From assembly GCA_030824115.1 (NCBI GenBank), contig JAVBYI010000008.1, positions 124,001-188,000 on the forward strand: DNA of 64,000 nt, read 5' to 3'. The notes under the pieces were generated by a model, which had not been told where the DNA came from, made no database searches, and saw only the letters and a program-made list of their open reading frames with translations. The translations under genes were made by a program, and so were the position numbers. The DNA is from Rhodocyclaceae bacterium (lineage in GTDB: Bacteria > Pseudomonadota > Gammaproteobacteria > Burkholderiales > Rhodocyclaceae). This document shows, one piece after another, positions 56,404 to 63,910 of the stretch; positions within the stretch are counted from its first letter, which is position 1, and each line of letters opens with the position of its first letter.

Positions 56404-58035
56404 TCAATTCTCCTCCGGTACCATCTTGATCGCCCCGCAGGGACACTCGGCGACGCAGACGCCACAGCCCTTGCAGTAGTCGTAGTTGAATGAAAAGCGC
56501 TTGCCAGGACCGAGCTTGATCACTGCATTGTCGGGACAGACGCCATAGCAGTTGTCACACTCGAAGCAGTTGCCGCATGAGAGACAGCGGCGCGCCTCGA
56601 ACAGGGCATTGCTTTCGTCGAGTCCGCCGACGACTTCCTCGAAGGTGGATTGGCGGCGCAGAATGTCGAGCGTTGGGCGCACGACGTGCGGCGCTTCCGA
56701 GTAGTACCAGGTGTTGAGCTTCTCGAAGGCGGCGACTTCGTGCTTGGGCGGCGGTGCGTAGGTTTCACCCTTGAGCCAGGCGTCGATGTGGCGCGCGGCT
56801 TTCTTACCGTGGCCGACGCCGACGGTGACGGTGCGCTCCGAAGGCACCATGTCGCCACCGGCGAAGATGCCGGCGTGGCCGGTCATCATGTTGGGGCCGA
56901 CCTGCACCGTGCCGTCTTTCACGTCGAGGCCGGGTACGCCGTCGAGCAGGCCGAGGTCGACATCCTGGCCGAGCGCCAGCACCACCGAGTCGGCGGCGAG
57001 GGTTTCGAATTCGCCGGTCGGCTGCGGGAAGCCCTTGTCGTCGAGCGCCATCTTCTCGATGGTGATCTCGCCTTCTTCGGCTTGCTTGATGGTGGATAGC
57101 CACTTGACCATCACGCCTTCCTGCAGCGCCTCCTCGATCTCGAAATCGTGAGCGGGTGCTTTGTCGCGCGTGCGGCGATAGACGATGATCGGTTCGGCGC
57201 CCATGCGCTTGACCGAGCGCGCGACGTCGATGGCCGTGTTGCCGCCGCCGTAAACGACGACGCGGCGGCCGAGCATCGGCTTCTCTTCGCCTTCCATCGA
57301 ACGTAGCACCGAAATCGCGTCGACGACCTTGGCGGCCGTGCCGGCGGGAATGTAGGCACGCTTGCCGATGTGTGCGCCGACGGCGAGGAAGGCGGCATCA
57401 AACTTGCCGGCCTGCATCGACGCTTCGATGTTCGATACCTTGGTATTCAGCGTGATGGTGACGCCGAGATTGACGATGCGCTGCACCTCGGCCTCGATCA
57501 CCTCGCGTGGCAGGCGATACTTGGGAATGCCGAAGCGCATCATGCCGCCGGCGAACGGGCCGGCTTCCTGAATCTCGACCGTGTGGCCGAGGCGGGCCAG
57601 ATGGTAGGCGGCGGAAAGTCCCGAGGGGCCGGCACCGACCACCAGTACGCGCTTGCCGGATTGCGTCGCCGGCTTGACGAATTGCCAGTTACGCTTGATC
57701 GCCTCGTCACCGAGGAAACGTTCGATGGAATTGATGCCGACTGCCGAGTCCACATGCTGGCGGTTGCAGGCGCCTTCACAGGGGTGATAGCAGACGCGGC
57801 CCATGATCGCGGGCAGCGGATTGTTCTCGGTCAGTGAGCGCCAGGCGGCTTCGTAGTCGCCGCTCTCGGCGTGGAACAGCCAGCCCTGTATGTTCTCTCC
57901 CGCCGGGCAGGTGGCATTGCAGGGCGGCAGACGATCCAGATAAATCGGCTTGTAGGTGCGCCAGGAACCGGTGCGGTTGGCGAGCGACGAACCGGGGTCG
58001 AGGGTAATGGCAAAGGGTTTGTCCATCATCGTCAT
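56404..58035 (-). CDS. GltD-like FAD/NAD(P) oxidoreductase with ferredoxin domain
   Basis: A 543-residue flavoprotein. The N-terminal cysteine region is PPCNATCPAGENIQGW and CYHPCEGACNR. The FAD motif is VLVVGAGPSGLSAAYHLARLG (near 130-150), and a second dinucleotide motif is VVVYGGGNTAIDVARSVKRMG. The C-terminal ferredoxin part has CLSCGNCFECDNCYGVCPDNA and CKGCGVCVAECPCGAIKM. It probably connects the PorABG-type complex to NAD(P)H, as PadH does in phenylglyoxylate dehydrogenase. The start at 58035 shares a base with the upstream stop (TGATG). Confidence 0.85.
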   Translation of the reverse strand: MTMMDKPFAITLDPGSSLANRTGSWRTYKPIYLDRLPPCNATCPAGENIQGWLFHAESGDYEAAWRSLTENNPLPAIMGRVCYHPCEGACNRQHVDSAVGINSIERFLGDEAIKRNWQFVKPATQSGKRVLVVGAGPSGLSAAYHLARLGHTVEIQEAGPFAGGMMRFGIPKYRLPREVIEAEVQRIVNLGVTITLNTKVSNIEASMQAGKFDAAFLAVGAHIGKRAYIPAGTAAKVVDAISVLRSMEGEEKPMLGRRVVVYGGGNTAIDVARSVKRMGAEPIIVYRRTRDKAPAHDFEIEEALQEGVMVKWLSTIKQAEEGEITIEKMALDDKGFPQPTGEFETLAADSVVLALGQDVDLGLLDGVPGLDVKDGTVQVGPNMMTGHAGIFAGGDMVPSERTVTVGVGHGKKAARHIDAWLKGETYAPPPKHEVAAFEKLNTWYYSEAPHVVRPTLDILRRQSTFEEVVGGLDESNALFEARRCLSCGNCFECDNCYGVCPDNAVIKLGPGKRFSFNYDYCKGCGVCVAECPCGAIKMVPEEN

Positions 58036-59045
58036 CACACACCCTCCAACAATTTGTATTTGCGGATATTGCGGTCGGCGAGCGCCTGCAGTTTGGCGAT
58101 GACTGCGACATTCGGCTGTTTGCCGAACAGGTGGGCGTAGCGTTTCTGTGGCTTGAGATAGTCTTCCACGGGCAGTTGGCGCCGTATCGCCAGCGCCGAC
58201 TTTATCTCGCCATGTTCGGCTTCGAATACCGGGAAGATGCCGGTCTCCTTGGCGAGGCGCGCCATTTTGATTGTCTCGCTCGAATAGGTGCCCCAGCCGA
58301 GGGGACACGGAACGAGGATGTGGATGTAGCGTGCGCCGCGGAATTCCATCGCGCGCCGCACCTTGGCTTCGAGGTCGCGCAGGTCGGCGACGGTGGCGGT
58401 GGCGACGTAGGGAATCTCGTGGGCCATGGCGATGGCCGGCACGAACTTGCCCTGGCCGAAGACGTTACCGGGCTCCGGCCCGACGGCCATGGTCGTCGCG
58501 GTGCGTGCCGCCGGTGGCGTGGCGCTGGAGCGCTGCACGCCGGTGTTCATGTAGCCGCCGTTGTCGTAGCAGATGTAGAGCACGTCGTCGTTGCGTTCGA
58601 ACATGCCGGAGAGGCAGCCGAAACCGATATCGGTCGTGCCGCCGTCACCGCCCTGCGCGATGACGCGGATTTCCTGCGCGCGCGGGTTCTTCTTCTGCTT
58701 GATCTTCAGCGCTGCGGCGACGCCAGTGGCGACCGCCGCGGTATTGCCGAACAGCGAGTGAATCCACGGAATCTGCCAGCTCGTCTCGGGGTAGGGCGTC
58801 GAGAACACTTCAAGACAGCCGGTGGCGTTGGCACAAATCAGCTGGCCCTGCGTCGCCTCCATGGCGGCGTCGATGGCGTAGCGCGCGCCGAGTGCTTCGC
58901 CGCAGCCCTGACAGGCGCGGTGGCCAGAGTTGATCGAGTTGAAGCGTTTGCCGCTGGCCTGCACGCTGCGTTCTTCGGGCGCGAGCAGGCGGTTGCCGAC
59001 GGTGAAGGTGCCGGTCTGGTAGAACTTGACGGGTTGGAAACTCAT
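58035..59045 (-). CDS. 2-oxoacid:acceptor oxidoreductase beta subunit (TPP-binding)
   Basis: A 336-residue PorB-like subunit. Conserved segments are HRACQGCGEALGARY, the TPP motif GGDGGTTDIGFG and the end PVEDYLKPQKRYAHLF. With the alpha and gamma genes next to it, it would oxidise a 2-oxoacid such as pyruvate or phenylglyoxylate to acyl-CoA. The substrate is not decidable from the sequence. A dispersed repeat encodes KSALAIRR at about residues 281-288, close to the conserved C-terminal motif. Start at 59045. Confidence 0.85.
   Translation of the reverse strand: MSFQPVKFYQTGTFTVGNRLLAPEERSVQASGKRFNSINSGHRACQGCGEALGARYAIDAAMEATQGQLICANATGCLEVFSTPYPETSWQIPWIHSLFGNTAAVATGVAAALKIKQKKNPRAQEIRVIAQGGDGGTTDIGFGCLSGMFERNDDVLYICYDNGGYMNTGVQRSSATPPAARTATTMAVGPEPGNVFGQGKFVPAIAMAHEIPYVATATVADLRDLEAKVRRAMEFRGARYIHILVPCPLGWGTYSSETIKMARLAKETGIFPVFEAEHGEIKSALAIRRQLPVEDYLKPQKRYAHLFGKQPNVAVIAKLQALADRNIRKYKLLEGV
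58181..58203 (-). repeat. Dispersed repeat copy 13
   Basis: Minus orientation, A-run of three, with two core changes (positions 14 and 15). It is in frame in the PorB-like gene, where it encodes KSALAIR. Confidence 0.75.
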
Positions 59046-59061
59046 GCTGGTCTCCTCGTGA

Positions 59062-60315
59062 TCAATAGTTGCGCGCGCCGACAATGCCGGCATCGCGTAA
59101 CAGGGCTTCGGCCACCGGGCCGGTCTTGCGGTGGGTTTTTTCGCGCTCGATCTGCTTGTTGACCGCTTTCCAATCGAGGTCGAGGAAGGTCACCAGTTCC
59201 AGTTCGTCGCGGCCGGCCTTGTCGAGCATGGCGGTGAGCGACTTCATCGTGATGGCGCGGCCGCCGAGGCCGGCGATGACGGTGTAGCCCTTCAGCCCCA
59301 TGCCGGTGACGGCCATGCGCACGTTGGTGGCGACGATGCCGCCGATGCCGACGGCGAGGCTCTTTTCCAGCACGACAAAACGTTTGCAGTACTTCAGCGC
59401 AGCAGCGACGGCAACGAGCGGGAAGGGGCGGAAACTGATGATGCCAAGCACGCCAATTTTGTGTCCTGCCTCACGCATTTCGTCGACCGTGTCTTTCAGC
59501 GTGCCGAGCACCGAGCCCATCGCAATCACGATGGTGTCGGCATCTTCGCAGCGGTAGGGGCGGATCAGGCCGCCGGAGTCGCGACCGAAAATTTCCTTGA
59601 ACTCGGCGGCGAGTTGCGGGATGCGTTCGAGTGCCTGCACTTGCCGCGCGTGGGCGAGATAGCGCACTTCCATGAAGGCCTCGGGGCCGACCATCGCGCC
59701 GATCGACACCGGCTCGGCCGGATCGAGCACCTGGCGCGGCTCGTAGGGCGGCAGGAAGGCGTCCACCTGTGCCTGCGTCGGCACATCGACGCGCTCGTAG
59801 GCGTGGGTGAGGATGAAGCCGTCCATGCACACCATCACTGGCAGCGAGATTTCCTCGGCGAGCTTGAATGCCTGAATGTGCAGGTCGAGCGCTTCCTGGT
59901 TGGTCTCGGCGAACAGTTGCAGCCAGCCACAGTCGCGCATCGAGAGCGAATCGGAATGATCGTTCCAGATGTTGATCGGCGCACCGATGGCACGGTTGGC
60001 CACCGTCATGACGATCGGCAGGCCGAGGCCGGAAGCGTTGAATACCGCCTCGGCCATGAACAGCAGACCCTGCGAGGCGGTGGCCGTGTAGGTACGCGCG
60101 CCAGCGGCCGAAGAGCCGATGGCGACGGACATCGCGGCGAATTCCGATTCGACGTTGATGAACTCGCAGTCCTGCAGCGTTTCGTCCTTGACCATCTCGC
60201 CGAGCCCTTCGACGATATGCGTCTGCGGCGAGATTGGATAGGCGCAGATCACTTCCGGCCGGCACAGGGCGACCGCTTCGGCGACGGCGTGGGAACCTTC
60301 ACACTGTTTCAGCAT
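59062..60315 (-). CDS. 2-oxoacid:acceptor oxidoreductase alpha subunit
   Basis: A 417-residue PorA-like subunit. Characteristic stretches are ICAYPISPQTHIVEGLGEMV, FINVESEFAAMSVAIGSSAAGARTYTATASQGL and PINIWNDHSDSLSMRDCGW, with the substrate-binding threonine/arginine regions. It combines with the gamma and beta subunits encoded on either side. Overlap with the gamma gene is 17 bases, so it is translationally coupled. Confidence 0.88.
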   Translation of the reverse strand: MLKQCEGSHAVAEAVALCRPEVICAYPISPQTHIVEGLGEMVKDETLQDCEFINVESEFAAMSVAIGSSAAGARTYTATASQGLLFMAEAVFNASGLGLPIVMTVANRAIGAPINIWNDHSDSLSMRDCGWLQLFAETNQEALDLHIQAFKLAEEISLPVMVCMDGFILTHAYERVDVPTQAQVDAFLPPYEPRQVLDPAEPVSIGAMVGPEAFMEVRYLAHARQVQALERIPQLAAEFKEIFGRDSGGLIRPYRCEDADTIVIAMGSVLGTLKDTVDEMREAGHKIGVLGIISFRPFPLVAVAAALKYCKRFVVLEKSLAVGIGGIVATNVRMAVTGMGLKGYTVIAGLGGRAITMKSLTAMLDKAGRDELELVTFLDLDWKAVNKQIEREKTHRKTGPVAEALLRDAGIVGARNY

Positions 60316-60886
60316 GGGCGGCCTCCATTTCCTGCTTGACGGTGTTGTAAGCCTCGGTGGCCGCGGCGATGTTGCCGGTGGCGACCTTGCCGGAGAACTT
60401 CTCCTCGATGGCCTTGATCACCGACTCCAGCCGGATCAGGCCCGAGATGGCGGCAAAGCCGCCGAGCAGCGGCACGTTGGGCACCGGGCGGCCGACATGC
60501 TTGAGCGCGATTTCGGTGGCGGCGACGGTGCACAGTCGGTCGGCACGATGGCTCTTGACGAAATCCGCCAGCCCGAGTTGCTCGAAAGTCTTGTTGGTGT
60601 TGATCAGGATGTAGCCGTCGGGCTTGAGCCCGGCGAAGCAATCGACCTGATGCAGCAGCGTCGGGTCCTGAATGATCAGCGCGTCGGGCGCCATGATCGG
60701 CTCGCGCAGACGGATTTCCTTGTCGTCGATGCGACAGAAGGCGACCACCGGCGCGCCGGTGCGTTCAGAACCAAAGCTGGGAAAGGCCTGCGCGTGACGA
60801 CCTTCGTCGAAAGCGGCGATGGACAGCATCTCGGTCGCCGTAACGACGCCCTGACCGCCCCGGCCGTGAATACGGACCTGGAACAT
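60299..60886 (-). CDS. 2-oxoacid:acceptor oxidoreductase gamma subunit
   Basis: A 195-residue PorG-like subunit (FQVRIHGRGGQGVVTATEMLS, FPSFGSERTGAPVVAFCRI). It is the first gene of the gamma-alpha-beta-GltD-like run. Phenylglyoxylate dehydrogenase (Pad) and pyruvate oxidoreductase (Por) clusters share this order, so the name is left open. Confidence 0.87.
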   Translation of the reverse strand: MFQVRIHGRGGQGVVTATEMLSIAAFDEGRHAQAFPSFGSERTGAPVVAFCRIDDKEIRLREPIMAPDALIIQDPTLLHQVDCFAGLKPDGYILINTNKTFEQLGLADFVKSHRADRLCTVAATEIALKHVGRPVPNVPLLGGFAAISGLIRLESVIKAIEEKFSGKVATGNIAAATEAYNTVKQEMEAAHAETV

Positions 60887-60936
60887 TGCTTCCTCCTTTT
60901 ATGTTTCGGGTCATTCTGGCCGGCACATGCATGTGC

Positions 60937-60954
60937 GTTGCAGCGCCCGATTGC
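60937..60954 (+). repeat. Short secondary repeat, copy 1
   Basis: An 18-base word, GTTGCAGCGCCCGATTGC, shares 17 positions with one at 63893-63910. Each lies within 90 bases of a dispersed-repeat copy. Its origin is unknown. Confidence 0.4.
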
Positions 60955-60999
60955 AGCGCACAGTGTAGCGCTTTGGCGAATCGCTGCGCGGTGCGCTGG

Positions 61000-61023
61000 A
61001 AAAGTCGGCGCTGGCGAGACGGC
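61000..61023 (+). repeat. Dispersed repeat copy 14
   Basis: Four A and the core with one change (G to A at core position 14), intergenic between the porG-like gene and a small basic-protein gene. Confidence 0.92.
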
Positions 61024-61091
61024 GTCATGGCAAAATCCATCAGCATCAATCCGGCCGCCTTCGTGCCGACATGAGTCAAAGGAGTCATACG

Positions 61092-61289
61092 ATGAAACCC
61101 AAAATCAAGCCACGAAACCCCTTCGTGGCCCTCGCCAAGTTCCGCAAAGCGGGTGCCCACGAGAAGCCGGCAAAAGCCCTGCGCCGGAAGGAAAAGCAAA
61201 CCCTGGCGAAGACCGCCAAGCAATCGCCGGAGTCATGGCACAACTGTATTCCCGGTGGATGCAGTTATGCGATGGCTTCGGTTGGTTGA
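61092..61289 (+). CDS. Small basic conserved hypothetical protein
   Basis: A 65-residue lysine/arginine-rich protein beginning KPRNPFVALAKFRKAGAHEKPAKALRRKEK, a pattern I know from short uncharacterised proteobacterial proteins of about 45-50 residues. The start at 61092 follows an AAAGGAG-like site. The C-terminal part (from about residue 40) looks less conserved. Its function is unknown. It precedes a toxin-antitoxin pair but is separated by about 145 bases. Confidence 0.6.
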   Translation: MKPKIKPRNPFVALAKFRKAGAHEKPAKALRRKEKQTLAKTAKQSPESWHNCIPGGCSYAMASVG

Positions 61290-61433
61290 ATCCAAGAGAT
61301 GAAGCTGCTGTTCGGTCATGGGATATTGAACGCTGCTTTCGGCTAGAAGCGACTGTCGATAACTTTGCCCTGCAGCGGACAATCGGCAGTGCTGCGGTTT
61401 TGCAATAGTGTAAATAATAGGATACAGTTCTGC

Positions 61434-61724
61434 ATGGGCGTGATTTTCACCACCGAGCAATTCGACACATGGCATGCCGCTCTGCGCGACGCGCGCGCGA
61501 AGGCAGCTATCAGGGTGCGCATGCGCCGTGCCGAGGAAGGAAACTTCGGCGATTGCGCGCCGGTGGGCGAAGGTGTGTCGGAGATGCGGATTCACTACGG
61601 CCCCGGCTACCGCGTTTATTTCAAACGCACCGGCATGGAGGTGGTGATTCTGCTGGCGGGCGGAGAAAAGAGCACGCAGACGAAGGACATCAGAATGGCG
61701 CTGAAATTGGCGCGCGAAATTTAG
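61434..61724 (+). CDS. RelE/HigB-type toxin of a type II toxin-antitoxin module
   Basis: A 96-residue RelE/ParE-superfamily protein (FDTWHAALRDARAKAAIRVRMRRAEEGNFGD, then VGEGVSEMRIHYGPGYRVYFKRTG). This is the family of the addiction module killer protein (HI1419-like). It likely cleaves mRNA at the ribosome. The antitoxin gene starts 19 bases downstream (toxin-first order). I used the ATG at 61434 at the family N-terminus, MGVIFTTEQFD. Confidence 0.88.
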   Translation: MGVIFTTEQFDTWHAALRDARAKAAIRVRMRRAEEGNFGDCAPVGEGVSEMRIHYGPGYRVYFKRTGMEVVILLAGGEKSTQTKDIRMALKLAREI

Positions 61725-61743
61725 ACGGATGGAGGAGATGGCG

Positions 61744-62100
61744 ATGGCACTGAAACTGCGCAAATGGGATGTGGTCGAGGAACTGAAGACCAATGAGGAC
61801 ATGGCCCTTTACCTCGAAGCAGCAATGGAAGAGGCCGGCGACGACGCAGCCTTTATCGCAAAAGTGATCGGCGACATCGCCCGCGCCAGGGGTATGACGC
61901 AGCTCGCCCGCGACACCGGCATTGGACGCGAAAGCCTCTACAAGGCGCTATCCGGCGAAGGCAACCCCAGTTTCGCCACCATCCTCAAGGTCGTCCACGC
62001 CCTTGGCGTAAAACTCCACGCCGCGCCGGCAACCATTCCCGCCAAGCCGGCGCGGACATCCCGAAGAAAGCCCGCCGGTGAACTAGCCGTAGCACAATGA
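61744..62100 (+). CDS. Antitoxin of the module (HigA-like, HTH, TIGR02684-type)
   Basis: A 118-residue putative addiction-module antidote with a helix-turn-helix (ARARGMTQLARDTGIGRESLYKALSGEGNPSFATILKV). I chose the ATG at 61744 because GGAGGAG lies 6 bases upstream. Earlier ATGs at 61729 and 61738 precede or touch that site. It would neutralise the toxin and repress the pair. The C-terminal tail is Lys/Ala/Pro-rich. A dispersed repeat begins 17 bases after its stop. Confidence 0.87.
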   Translation: MALKLRKWDVVEELKTNEDMALYLEAAMEEAGDDAAFIAKVIGDIARARGMTQLARDTGIGRESLYKALSGEGNPSFATILKVVHALGVKLHAAPATIPAKPARTSRRKPAGELAVAQ

Positions 62101-62116
62101 TTGTCGCGACCGGTTG

Positions 62117-62140
62117 AAATGTCGGCGCTGGGGTGACGGC
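62117..62140 (+). repeat. Dispersed repeat copy 15
   Basis: AAAT then a more diverged core (three differences, at core positions 12, 14 and nearby). It is intergenic after the antitoxin gene and is the most degenerate copy. Confidence 0.7.
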
Positions 62141-62241
62141 CGGGATCGGCCAACTGCAGCCATTGCCGTTTGCAAGATCTACGACAGCACCAAACCTTGA
62201 ACGGTCATTAGCAATACCCAAAACTCATATTATGAATGTGC

Positions 62242-62269
62242 TTGTCCATGCTTTTATCGCGCCTATAAT
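62242..62269 (+). promoter_or_regulatory. Sigma-70-type promoter of the autotransporter-like gene
   Basis: TTGTCC and a perfect TATAAT are separated by 16 bases. The -10 ends 117 bases before the start codon of the following gene. Confidence 0.6.
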
Positions 62270-62386
62270 CAGCTTGCTTTGGTATGGAGTGCCGCCAAAC
62301 CTCATATCACTACCAAGTAACGTTATAACCCCGTAAGCACGAACTGGATACAGGGCAGGTTGAAACCACTAAGGGGCAATCAAGCA

Positions 62387-63670
62387 ATGAAACACAAACT
62401 CATGTTGCATCTATATGCGGTAGCTGCTCTGTTTCTACTGTCAGGTTCTGCGCATGCATCGCTGACGGCATCCGTTAGTAACTGCAGTGGCACCCCCCAA
62501 GTTTCGTCAAGCGGAATTACTGGATCAGTTTCTTGTACGGTCACTTGTAGCGATGGAGACAGCACAGGCAGTTCTACAGTCACGTTCAGCGGGTCTTTTT
62601 CCGGTTCGTTGTCAGGAACCGTCAATGGTGGTTGTTCTGGCGGTAGCAGCAGCTTTTCCTCTTCTGGTTCATTTCAAGGGGCTGCATGGAATTGCTACGG
62701 CTCAAGCAATGCTGGAAACATCACAGGTTCATGCTCAGTCGCGCTAGGTGGTGTAAGTGGCGGTGGTTCATCAGCAGGTGCTGAGGCCCAAGTGCAGGCC
62801 ACCGTTGCGCAACAGGTATCAGCGATTTCCGCGTCCATAGGATCCAGAATGCTGTCAGGAGGAAGTGGTCCGCAATCCACGAAGCAAGCATCCATCAGCA
62901 CTGGTATGGCTGCAGGAGATATAGCAAAGCGTTGGAACGCATGGGCCTCGCTATCCGAAAACTCAAATAAATACTCACCGACCGACGCTGGCAAAAAACG
63001 TTCAGCAACAATCAATAACGCCGTGGTTGGGGCAGACTACCAATTTGGCCCAAGAGTGGTTGCCGGACTTTCGGCGGCTTTTGATCGAGGCCATGGTTCA
63101 GTAAGCGCAGCGGCAACGGGCACTAATACCGAGGGTTACTCAATTGCTCCGTATATGGGATTGCAGCTTAGTTCAAACATGGCCCTTGATCTATCTCTCG
63201 GCTTGGGGCAAGGCATAGCCAGGCAAGTAGGTGGCCTTGAGGCAAAATCCGACCGCGAGTTCCTTGCCACTAACCTGAACTACGGTCAGTGGATCGACAA
63301 TATCCAGATTTCAGGCAAGGCCGGGTATCTAGTGTCTAAGGAAACCTATAAGGACTCAACGACGTATGGCCAAATCAATGCAGGGACTGCCACCAAAAAC
63401 CAGATTCAACAGTTGAATATTGGCATTGAGGCGGGTTACTGGATGAGCGGTGTAATGCCATATGTCGGTGTGGCATACACTAAAGACATTCGGATAAAAG
63501 TTGCGGTGACAGATAACAGTTGGGACAGGGATGCGATTGTTCTGAAGGCTGGCGCAAACTTTTTCTCTATCGCCAGTCAGATAACCGGGGGAATTGGCTA
63601 CACGGAGGAGCTCAGTCGTCGTAGCGCTAGGAACGCCACCCTTATGGGCAACCTTAACTTCAAGTTCTGA
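62387..63670 (+). CDS. Secreted Ser/Gly-rich protein with C-terminal autotransporter beta-barrel
   Basis: A 427-residue protein. A signal peptide (MKHKLMLHLYAVAALFLLSGSAHAS) is followed by about 110 residues of Ser/Gly/Thr-rich sequence with several cysteines. From about residue 180 a beta-barrel with autotransporter-domain features begins (VVGADYQFGPRVVAGLSAAFDRGHG, then YSIAPYMGLQLSSNMALDLSLG). It ends in aromatic F (NLNFKF), as for BAM substrates. The passenger is unusually short for a classical autotransporter. Ribosome site AAGGGGC, start at 62387. Confidence 0.78.
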   Translation: MKHKLMLHLYAVAALFLLSGSAHASLTASVSNCSGTPQVSSSGITGSVSCTVTCSDGDSTGSSTVTFSGSFSGSLSGTVNGGCSGGSSSFSSSGSFQGAAWNCYGSSNAGNITGSCSVALGGVSGGGSSAGAEAQVQATVAQQVSAISASIGSRMLSGGSGPQSTKQASISTGMAAGDIAKRWNAWASLSENSNKYSPTDAGKKRSATINNAVVGADYQFGPRVVAGLSAAFDRGHGSVSAAATGTNTEGYSIAPYMGLQLSSNMALDLSLGLGQGIARQVGGLEAKSDREFLATNLNYGQWIDNIQISGKAGYLVSKETYKDSTTYGQINAGTATKNQIQQLNIGIEAGYWMSGVMPYVGVAYTKDIRIKVAVTDNSWDRDAIVLKAGANFFSIASQITGGIGYTEELSRRSARNATLMGNLNFKF

Positions 63671-63811
63671 ACTGATAGCTGCCCGACTACTGCGCGAGGT
63701 GACAGACCGCTTCGGGTCGGTAGTCCACATTCGCTTGCTGACTGTTGATCATCCGCTTCGTTCGAGAGGCGAGAGTCCAAGCCGCCCAGCCTGACCAGCA
63801 GCCCGTCAGCC

Positions 63812-63836
63812 AAAAAGTCGGCGCTGGCGAGACGGC
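63812..63836 (+). repeat. Dispersed repeat copy 16
   Basis: Five A and the core with one change (G to A at core position 14), intergenic. Confidence 0.92.
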
Positions 63837-63892
63837 AACATCCTGGCACTGCGCCTATTTTCACTCCGCTTTTCCGGCAATGCATCGGACAT

Positions 63893-63910
63893 GTTGCAGT
63901 GCCCGATTGC
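63893..63910 (+). repeat. Short secondary repeat, copy 2
   Basis: GTTGCAGTGCCCGATTGC, 17 of 18 bases identical to 60937-60954. Confidence 0.4.

Noticed and set aside
833-63836. Reading the repeat as a Neisseria DUS or Haemophilus USS
   Set aside because: The reverse core starts GCCGTC like a DUS and the forward unit starts AAAGT like a USS, but the full words differ and the unit is longer. The likeness alone is not evidence of identity.
833-63836. Reading the repeat as a rho-independent terminator half
   Set aside because: The A/T-run suggested this, but there is no self-complementary stem, and copies lie within genes and in both orientations.
12754-63836. CRISPR-like array from the many short repeats
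   Set aside because: Spacing is irregular (hundreds to thousands of bases), the copies are in both orientations and there are no cas genes.
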